From assembly GCA_023391315.1 (NCBI GenBank), contig JAEWBD010000281.1, positions 1 to 12,083 on the forward strand: 12,083 bases of DNA, read 5' to 3'. The stretch comes from Bacteroidota bacterium (GTDB lineage Bacteria; Bacteroidota; Bacteroidia; Chitinophagales; Chitinophagaceae). This document shows, piece after piece, positions 7,169-12,083 of the stretch (position 1 is its first letter; the number at the start of each line of letters is the position of its first letter). The notes below the pieces were generated by a model. That model had not been told where the DNA came from and did not search any database. It worked only from the letters and a program-made list of their open reading frames with translations. Position numbers and translations under genes: made by a program.

Positions 7169-7200
7169 TTTTCAAATTACCGCATTTTCAAATTTTCAAA
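7169..7200. repeat. right terminal repeat block of the IVP cassette (TTTTCAAA units)
   Basis: Three copies of TTTTCAAA lie at 7169-7176, 7185-7192 and 7193-7200, the last two in perfect tandem and ending exactly at the sdhA stop codon. Positions 7183-7200 are the reverse complement of 6742-6759. A further partial copy in the opposite direction, AATTTGAA (7146-7153), can pair with TTCAAATT (7171-7178), giving a local hairpin just ahead of the four-helix-bundle start. Confidence 0.85.
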
Positions 7201-9174
7201 CTATTTATAACTCCGTTGTGTAGGATGCACTACCTCGTAATCTAATGTTTCCTTATGCAGTATCCAGTCTTCATCGCCTTTATATTCCCAGGCTGAAACG
7301 AACATATAATGTTCATCATCACGCAGTGCTTCACCTTCTTCTGTTTGATATTCTTCCCTGAAATGCCCGCCGCAGCTTTCGTTACGGTCTAACGCATCAA
7401 TGCACATCAATTCTCCCAGTTCTATAAAGTCTGCCACGCGGCCGGCCTTATCTAGTTCAGGATTAAATTCATCAATGTTTCCGGGTATTTTTACATTGCT
7501 CCAGAATTCTTTTCTCAACGCACGGATCTCTTCAATTGCCTCCCTCAGCCCCTGCGCATTCCTGGCCATGCCGCATTTATCCCACATAATTTTTCCAAGG
7601 CGTTTATGCAGGCTTTCAACAGATTCACTGCCTTTAATATTCATTAGCGTTTGCATCCTTTCCGCTACTTTCTTTTCCGCTTCTTCAAATGCAGGATGTG
7701 TGGTGGGAATAACAGGCGTTCTTATTTCATCTGCCAGGTAGTTTCCTATTGTGTATGGAATTACGAAATAACCATCTGCCAAACCCTGCATAAGGGCGCT
7801 TGCACCCAAACGGTTGGCGCCATGGTCGCTGAAGTTACATTCACCCAAAGCATATAAACCGGGAACAGTGGTTTGTAATTCATAATCCACCCAAAGACCA
7901 CCCATTGTATAATGCACAGCAGGATAGATGCGCATGGGCACTTCATAAGGGTTTTCTCCGGTGATCTTTTCATACATATCGAAAAGGTTGCCGTATTTTT
8001 CCTTTACCACTTCATCACCCATCTGTTTAATTTGTTCGGATGATGGATTTTCTATGCCGCGCTTGCCTGCTTCAATTTTACCGTAACGTTCTATGGCAGA
8101 TGCATAATCAAGATAAACCGCCTGTTTGGATGACCCAACGCCGTAGCCTGCATCGCATCTTTCTTTCGCAGCCCTTGAGGCCACATCCCTTGGAACAAGA
8201 TTACCATAAGCCGGGTACCTTCTTTCCAGGTAATAATCCCTTTCTTCCTCGGGAATCTGGTTGGCCGGCCTGTTATCCCCTTTTTTCTTGGGCACCCATA
8301 TACGGCCATCGTTGCGTAAACTCTCACTCATGAGTGTCAGCTTGCTTTGATAATCGCCGCTCACAGGTATGCAGGTGGGATGTATTTGTGTAAAACAGGG
8401 ATTGCCAAAATAAGCGCCCTTTTTATGCGCTTTCCATGCGGCTGTAACATTACAACCCATAGCATTTGTGGAAAGATAGAAAACGTTCCCATAGCCACCT
8501 GAACACAATACTACAGCATGGCCAAAATGCCTTTCCAACTGACCGGTTATTAGATTGCGGCAGATTATACCGCGGGCTTTTCCGTCAATTACAACCACAT
8601 CAAGCATTTCATGGCGGGAGTACATGGTTACATTGCCTAAAGCAACCTGTCTTTCCAATGCCTGGTAAGCACCTATTAAAAGCTGCTGGCCCGTTTGGCC
8701 TGCTGCATAAAAAGTTCTTTGCACCTGCACGCCGCCGAAGCTCCTGTTGCTTAACAGGCCGCCATATTCACGGGCAAAAGGCACACCCTGGGCTACACAC
8801 TGGTCAATAATATTGGCGCTTACTTCTGCCAGGCGGTGCACATTGGATTCACGGCTTCTGTAATCGCCGCCTTTTATCGTATCATAGAATAAACGGAAAA
8901 CACTGTCGCCGTCATTCTGATAATTTTTCGCAGCGTTAATACCGCCCTGCGCAGCAATAGAGTGTGCACGACGGGGAGAATCCTGAAAGCAAAATGCTTT
9001 TACCTTATAACCTAATTCTCCCAGTGAGGCGGCAGCCGATGCACCCGCCAAACCGGTACCAATTATAATAATTTCAATTTTACGCTTATTTGCCGGGTTA
9101 ACGAGCTTGCAATGGCCTTTGTAATCTGTCCATTTATCTTCTAATTTTCCTTCTGGAATTTTTGCATCAAGCAT
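7201..9174 (-). CDS. sdhA: succinate dehydrogenase/fumarate reductase flavoprotein subunit
   Basis: 657 residues. It oxidises succinate to fumarate (or the reverse) and passes electrons to SdhB; it is the peripheral catalytic subunit of complex II. The FAD-binding glycine motif GTGLAGASAA is at 39-48. HSIAAQGG (71-78) holds His71, the expected covalent FAD attachment site. Substrate-site residues are present: His265 in TQIHPTC, Arg329 in VPRD (the expected proton-shuttle arginine), and His421 in HYTMGG. The FAD-contacting block GLYALGECNFSDHGANRLGASAL is near 439-461. The length and the C-terminal extension with ESCGGHFREEYQ fit the larger Bacteroidota and Wolinella-like type B enzymes. It follows sdhC by 38 bp in the same direction. 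Its stop codon TAG is directly followed, in the direction of transcription, by the inverted repeat of the inserted cassette. Every key residue looks intact. Confidence 0.97.
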   Translation of the reverse strand: MLDAKIPEGKLEDKWTDYKGHCKLVNPANKRKIEIIIIGTGLAGASAAASLGELGYKVKAFCFQDSPRRAHSIAAQGGINAAKNYQNDGDSVFRLFYDTIKGGDYRSRESNVHRLAEVSANIIDQCVAQGVPFAREYGGLLSNRSFGGVQVQRTFYAAGQTGQQLLIGAYQALERQVALGNVTMYSRHEMLDVVVIDGKARGIICRNLITGQLERHFGHAVVLCSGGYGNVFYLSTNAMGCNVTAAWKAHKKGAYFGNPCFTQIHPTCIPVSGDYQSKLTLMSESLRNDGRIWVPKKKGDNRPANQIPEEERDYYLERRYPAYGNLVPRDVASRAAKERCDAGYGVGSSKQAVYLDYASAIERYGKIEAGKRGIENPSSEQIKQMGDEVVKEKYGNLFDMYEKITGENPYEVPMRIYPAVHYTMGGLWVDYELQTTVPGLYALGECNFSDHGANRLGASALMQGLADGYFVIPYTIGNYLADEIRTPVIPTTHPAFEEAEKKVAERMQTLMNIKGSESVESLHKRLGKIMWDKCGMARNAQGLREAIEEIRALRKEFWSNVKIPGNIDEFNPELDKAGRVADFIELGELMCIDALDRNESCGGHFREEYQTEEGEALRDDEHYMFVSAWEYKGDEDWILHKETLDYEVVHPTQRSYK

Positions 9175-9212
9175 ATTGAAAGTTTCAAAATTTAGAAAAG
9201 AATAAAAAACAA

Positions 9213-9914
9213 TCAGTTTACCGGGGCACTAAGCCAGCCCAGGTAGAAACTTACAGGCATCATGGCAAATGCAAGGCATACAACAATAGAAAATATATAA
9301 CCACACCATCTTATAATTACAAGATACCTTTTGTTATAAACGCCTATCGTTTTAAATGAGCTGTAAAAACCATGTAAAAGATGATAAGCGAGTGAAATAC
9401 ACCCCAAAACATATACAACTACAATCCATAAGGTTTGAAAACGGTAGTACATTAAAGAATACAGGTCGTGCACTTCCTTTGTGCCGTTATTAATACTCGC
9501 TTCAGGCATGTGGCTAAAGCGTGACGGCACCCAGAAATCGATAAGATGGATAATTAAAAAAAGCAGTATGAGTGTGCCGAGCAAACCCATGCTGCGGCTG
9601 TACCAGCGGCTGCCGCGGTTGCCATAATCTACAGCATACCCAACGCCGCGTTTGCTGCGGTTCTCGGCTTCCAGCACAAGTCCCTGAACAATATGCAGTA
9701 TGATAAAAAGAAATAAACCTATTTCCAGGATACGCGGTACAACATTGGCGCCTAAAAAATTGGCGGCCCTGTTAAACATTTCGCCGTTATCATTTGCCCA
9801 AACGAGTGCGTTAACACCTACATGAACTATTAAAAAAAGAATAAGAAAAATTCCCGTTAAGGCCATCGTAATTTTCTGACCTATTGAAGATGTAAAAACC
9901 TGCTTCCAAGTCAT
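9213..9914 (-). CDS. sdhC: succinate dehydrogenase cytochrome b subunit (type B, five-helix)
   Basis: 233 residues. It is the membrane anchor of complex II, binding heme b and quinone. Five transmembrane helices are visible at about 14-38, 60-82, 108-128, 160-182 and 204-226. Single-subunit five-helix anchors with two hemes characterise type B enzymes such as Wolinella FrdC. Histidines fit the axial ligands of that type by position: His31 (helix I), His74 (helix II), His123 (helix III) and His178 or His181 (helix IV). The ligand assignment is by analogy and was not aligned. No sdhD is present, as expected. It is the first gene of the sdhCAB operon, with a predicted promoter at 9947-9980. The ATG at 9912-9914 gives the expected short cytosolic N-terminus. 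Confidence 0.94.
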   Translation of the reverse strand: MTWKQVFTSSIGQKITMALTGIFLILFLIVHVGVNALVWANDNGEMFNRAANFLGANVVPRILEIGLFLFIILHIVQGLVLEAENRSKRGVGYAVDYGNRGSRWYSRSMGLLGTLILLFLIIHLIDFWVPSRFSHMPEASINNGTKEVHDLYSLMYYRFQTLWIVVVYVLGCISLAYHLLHGFYSSFKTIGVYNKRYLVIIRWCGYIFSIVVCLAFAMMPVSFYLGWLSAPVN

Positions 9915-9946
9915 ATTTGCAAGATTAGTTTAGAAAAATCCGCCCG

Positions 9947-9980
9947 CAAAATTACAGTACGATTGTCACAATCATGTCAA
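9947..9980 (-). promoter_or_regulatory. predicted sdhCAB promoter with Bacteroidota -7 box
   Basis: On the minus strand TAATTTTG (9947-9954) matches the Bacteroidota -7 consensus TAnnTTTG exactly. A TTG within a T-run (9978-9980) lies 23 bp upstream, slightly long for the -33 element. Transcription would start near 9943, giving a leader of about 29 nt before sdhC. This is a consensus match only. Confidence 0.5.
9961..9973. promoter_or_regulatory. 13-bp perfect palindrome in the sdh promoter spacer, operator-like
   Basis: GATTGTCACAATC has perfect 6-bp half-sites (GATTGT and ACAATC) around a central C. It lies between the predicted -33 and -7 elements of sdhC, where a bound dimeric regulator would block polymerase. 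The half-site is reminiscent of CRP/FNR-superfamily sites, but the regulator cannot be named from this window. Confidence 0.45.
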
Positions 9981-10065
9981 AAAAATGATTTATACAATTG
10001 TGGCAGGGATAATCACGTAAAGTTTCCGCTTATCTAAAATTTATTTTCACTACCAATCTGTTTTA

Positions 10066-10073
10066 TACTTTTG
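10066..10073 (+). promoter_or_regulatory. predicted -7 box of the ABC permease gene
   Basis: TACTTTTG matches TAnnTTTG exactly, but no good TTG was seen at the expected upstream distance. Its end is only 4 bp before the annotated ATG (10078), so a transcript from it would have almost no leader. Confidence 0.4.
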
Positions 10074-10077
10074 GTGT

Positions 10078-11337
10078 ATGCGAAAGCTTTTGAATATTTT
10101 ATGGAACAGCTTTAAGATGTCGCTGGGCGAATTAAAAAATAATAAGCTACGCAGCGGGCTTTCGCTTATTGGTGTTGCGTTTGGTATTTTTTGTATTATA
10201 AGCGTGCTTACAACTGTGAACAGCCTCGAATATAAAATTCAAAGCGATATTGCCGCACTCGGCACCAATACAATTTATATTGATAAATGGCAATACGGCG
10301 CCGGTGATGATGGCGATTATCCCTGGTGGAAATTTGTAAACAGGCCCGATCCGAAATTCCGCGATGTAAAGCTGGTAAAACAACGCAGCACACTCGCCGA
10401 AAATGTTGCTTTTTTTATTGAAGACAATGCCGATCTTAAATACAAAAACCAGGAAGTAAAAAGCTCCAGCATTTATGGCGTAAGCGAAGAATTCAATCAA
10501 ATTCAAACTATTGATCTTATACAGGGCCGCTACTTTACGGAAACAGAATTTAATAATGGCAACCCGGTGGTAGTAATGGGTTATGAAAACGCCAGGCTGT
10601 TGTTTGGTTCAGCCAATAGTGCTGTTGGCAAAGTGGTAACGTTCAGTAATTTTAAAGCCACCGTTATAGGTGTTATAGAAAAGCAGGGAAGCAGCTTTGG
10701 CCCCGGTTACAATTTTGATGAATCCCTGATTCTTCCTTATCATTTTTATACAAAAGTGTATGGCGCCAACCAGCCTTTTAACCAGCATTATGTATTGGTA
10801 AAAGGCAGGGCCAATGTACCATCAGGCGCGCTGGTGGATGAACTGGAAGGCGTAATGCGGCAAATACGCAGGTTAAGCCCCAAACAGGAAGATAATTTTG
10901 CGCTCAACGACATTAACTTCATGACCGAAGCTGTAAGCGGTTTCTTTGGCACCGTAAATATTGGCGGCTGGGCTATTGCAGGCTTAAGTTTAATTGTGGG
11001 TGCATTTGGTGTTGCCAACATTATGTTTGTTACCGTGCGTGAACGTACCAGCCAGATAGGATTGAAAAAAGCTATTGGTGCAAAAAGCAGAACGATATTA
11101 CTTGAGTTTTTACTGGAGAGCGCCTTTCTCTGTATCATTGGTGGTTTTATTGGCCTGCTTATGGTGTGGGGCCTCGCTGCCATTTTAAGTGCATTCCTGC
11201 CTTTTGCAATTGTTATTTCCGGGAAAATAATTTTACTAGCTTTCTCCATTTGCGTAATACTTGGTATTCTTTCAGGTATTATTCCCGCATCAATTGCAGC
11301 ACGTATGAATCCTGTGGTAGCTATAAGAAGCAAATAG
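10078..11337 (+). CDS. MacB/FtsX-type ABC transporter permease
   Basis: 419 residues with the standard layout of this permease family. A cytosolic amphipathic N-terminus ends in LKNNKLRSGLSLIG (19-32), then TM1 lies at about 28-48. A large periplasmic MacB core domain follows (about 49-290), then three more helices at about 296-320, 344-370 and 380-404. The cytosolic loop VTVRERTSQIGLKKAIGAKSR (318-338) is the coupling region that contacts the ATPase. The tail NPVVAIRSK is typical. Such proteins work as mechanotransmitters in efflux or lipoprotein-handling complexes and need a separate MacB/LolD-type ATPase; none is adjacent, and the next gene encodes an importer-type ATPase, so the partner is probably elsewhere. 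An internal ATG at 10117 is an alternative start, because the only promoter-like box lies 4 bp before 10078; family N-termini favour 10078. Confidence 0.9.
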   Translation: MRKLLNILWNSFKMSLGELKNNKLRSGLSLIGVAFGIFCIISVLTTVNSLEYKIQSDIAALGTNTIYIDKWQYGAGDDGDYPWWKFVNRPDPKFRDVKLVKQRSTLAENVAFFIEDNADLKYKNQEVKSSSIYGVSEEFNQIQTIDLIQGRYFTETEFNNGNPVVVMGYENARLLFGSANSAVGKVVTFSNFKATVIGVIEKQGSSFGPGYNFDESLILPYHFYTKVYGANQPFNQHYVLVKGRANVPSGALVDELEGVMRQIRRLSPKQEDNFALNDINFMTEAVSGFFGTVNIGGWAIAGLSLIVGAFGVANIMFVTVRERTSQIGLKKAIGAKSRTILLEFLLESAFLCIIGGFIGLLMVWGLAAILSAFLPFAIVISGKIILLAFSICVILGILSGIIPASIAARMNPVVAIRSK

Positions 11338-11400
11338 TTATAACTCATTTGGGTTATCGCGCACTTCGCAGCTATCTCTATAAAATCATTAAAAAAATTA

Positions 11401-11434
11401 TTGCCACAGGTGCACAATTTTTTATCTGTGGTAA
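11401..11434. repeat. intergenic palindrome with CACAGGT / TATCTGTG arms
   Basis: TTGCCACAG (11401-11409) pairs with CTGTGGTAA (11426-11434) over nine positions with one G-T pair, leaving a 16-nt loop. It lies 63 bp after the permease stop. On the plus strand the sequence after it is A-rich, not T-rich; on the minus strand a T-run follows. It may end the permease transcript weakly, but its arms also match those of the palindrome at 3361-3425. Confidence 0.4.
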
Positions 11435-11464
11435 ACAAAAATTAATAGCGGTAAGTTTAAGCTA

Positions 11465-11484
11465 ATAGCTGTTATAAAAGCTAT
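11465..11484 (+). repeat. short hairpin upstream of the OpuCA-like ATPase
   Basis: ATAGCT (11465-11470) and AGCTAT (11479-11484) are perfect 6-bp complements around GTTATAAA, ending 21 bp before the ATPase ATG. It could be an operator or leader hairpin of the importer operon. A match of this size can arise by chance. Confidence 0.25.
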
Positions 11485-11505
11485 GTTGTAGCTTGCAGCA
11501 ACATA

Positions 11506-12083
11506 ATGATTGAAGCGAAGAACATCACTAAAAAATTCAAACAACAGACTGCCGTTGATAATATTTCTTTTAATATTAAAGAAGGGGAAAACTTTGTATT
11601 GCTCGGCACAAGCGGCTGCGGCAAAACCACTACGCTTAAAATGCTCAACAGGCTAATAGAACCTACCACCGGTTCCATTTATATCAACCAAAAAAATATT
11701 AAAGAGCAAAATGCCGAAACGCTCAGAAGAAGTATTGGCTATGTATTGCAGAACACAGGCCTGTTTCCGCATTATACCGTTGCAGAAAATATTGCCGTTG
11801 TTCCTAATCTTTTTAAATGGGATAAAGAGAAGATACAATTACGTGTTGAAGCGCTGATGCACAAACTGCACCTTGCAAAAGAATATTACAATGCTTATCC
11901 AAATGAATTAAGTGGCGGCCAGCAACAACGCGTTGGATTGGCAAGAGCTTTGGCTGCTGATGCTGCCATATTATTAATGGATGAACCTTTTGGTGCACTC
12001 GATCCTATAACCAGAACAAAAGTGCGTACAGATTTTATAAATCTTGAAGAGTTTAAAAAGAAAACTATTGTGCTCGTTACACA
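11506..12083 (+). CDS. glycine betaine/osmoprotectant-type ABC transporter ATP-binding protein, partial at right edge
   Basis: The first 192 residues are visible; the 3' end is cut by the window edge. It is a cytosolic ABC ATPase that powers a membrane permease. Walker A is GTSGCGKT (34-41), the Q-loop glutamine is Gln82 (YVLQNTGLFPHYTV), the signature LSGGQ is at 135-139, and Walker B ILLMDE at 155-160 is followed by the D-loop ALD (164-166). The phrases TLKMLNRLIEPTTGSI (43-58) and GLFPHYTVAENIAVVP (85-100) resemble OpuCA/ProV/YehX-type ATPases for quaternary amine uptake rather than MacB-type efflux ATPases. In that family permease and substrate-binding genes normally follow, which would lie beyond the edge, and C-terminal CBS domains may occur; neither can be checked. 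The start at 11506 directly precedes the usual N-terminal strand. It is separated from the permease before it by 168 bp and is probably a separate unit. Confidence 0.87.
   Translation, partial: MIEAKNITKKFKQQTAVDNISFNIKEGENFVLLGTSGCGKTTTLKMLNRLIEPTTGSIYINQKNIKEQNAETLRRSIGYVLQNTGLFPHYTVAENIAVVPNLFKWDKEKIQLRVEALMHKLHLAKEYYNAYPNELSGGQQQRVGLARALAADAAILLMDEPFGALDPITRTKVRTDFINLEEFKKKTIVLVT

Larger units (their letters stand above)
6742..7200. mobile_element. putative mobile four-helix-bundle/IVP cassette inside the sdh operon
   Basis: This 459-bp unit is bounded by perfect 18-bp inverted repeats (6742-6759 and 7183-7200) and contains one gene, the four-helix-bundle protein. It fills the sdhA-sdhB junction: its outer edge touches the sdhA stop codon (7201-7203) and its other edge is 25 bp from the sdhB ATG. 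No transposase, recombinase or obvious target-site duplication is visible. If the cassette were removed, sdhA and sdhB would be about 25 bp apart, normal operon spacing. This organisation suggests an insertion, but mobility is inferred from structure and context and not shown. Confidence 0.6.

Noticed and set aside
6734..7200. The repeat blocks as a CRISPR array or a standard insertion sequence.
   Set aside because: The units are 8 nt long with no spacers, and the only gene inside encodes a four-helix-bundle protein, not a transposase.
9178..9200. TTTCAAAATTT between sdhC and sdhA, resembling the cassette repeat unit.
   Set aside because: It is a single imperfect match in A/T-rich DNA with no partner arm, so it is not evidence of a second cassette or an old insertion scar.
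10788..11438. A 216-codon open frame on the minus strand.
   Set aside because: It lies antisense to the well-supported ABC permease, its protein has no recognisable features, and its composition mirrors the permease codons.

Overview
The window looks like chromosomal DNA of a Bacteroidota bacterium, most likely of the Chitinophagaceae or a close relative. The reasons are: an sdhCAB operon with a single fused cytochrome b subunit, A/T-rich intergenic DNA, Bacteroidota-type -7 boxes (TAnnTTTG), no Shine-Dalgarno-like sites at most starts, and secreted beta-helix and 'YFFDKD...GKWS' repeat proteins typical of that phylum. This placement is inferred from sequence style; no search was run.

Layout. 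Positions 1-1643 (minus strand) hold two secreted proteins in a likely operon: a beta-helix protein, then a tandem-repeat protein that runs off the left edge. Positions 1902-5120 (minus) hold three separate housekeeping or cell-envelope genes: a divergent MurC-type Mur ligase, a YpfJ-type membrane zinc metallopeptidase and a lipoprotein of unknown role. A small RDD-family membrane protein (5379-5903, plus) converges on the sdh operon. Positions 5952-9914 (minus) carry succinate dehydrogenase/fumarate reductase in the order sdhC, sdhA, sdhB. From 10078 on, the plus strand has an ABC permease of the MacB/FtsX type and, cut by the right edge, the ATPase of a glycine-betaine/OpuCA-like importer.

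Main observation. The sdhA-sdhB junction is interrupted by a 459-bp cassette. It encodes a four-helix-bundle protein of the 23S rRNA intervening-sequence protein (IVP) family and is bounded by perfect 18-bp terminal inverted repeats made of an 8-nt unit, TTTGAAAA/TTTTCAAA. One inverted repeat directly abuts the sdhA stop codon and the other lies 25 nt before the sdhB start. This looks like a small non-transposase mobile cassette sitting inside a core respiratory operon, where its arms could fold the sdh mRNA.

Other points: a 13-bp perfect palindrome inside a predicted sdh promoter, a two-tier hairpin between the lipoprotein and RDD genes, two intergenic palindromes with the same arm sequences, a possibly leaderless ABC permease, and a Mur ligase with altered signature motifs. 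No rRNA, tRNA, CRISPR array, transposase or integrase is visible. No gene-free gap exceeds 300 bases. The larger gaps (1644-1901, 3279-3475, 5121-5378, 9915-10077, 11338-11505) hold only the sites listed, and in 1644-1901 nothing clear was seen.
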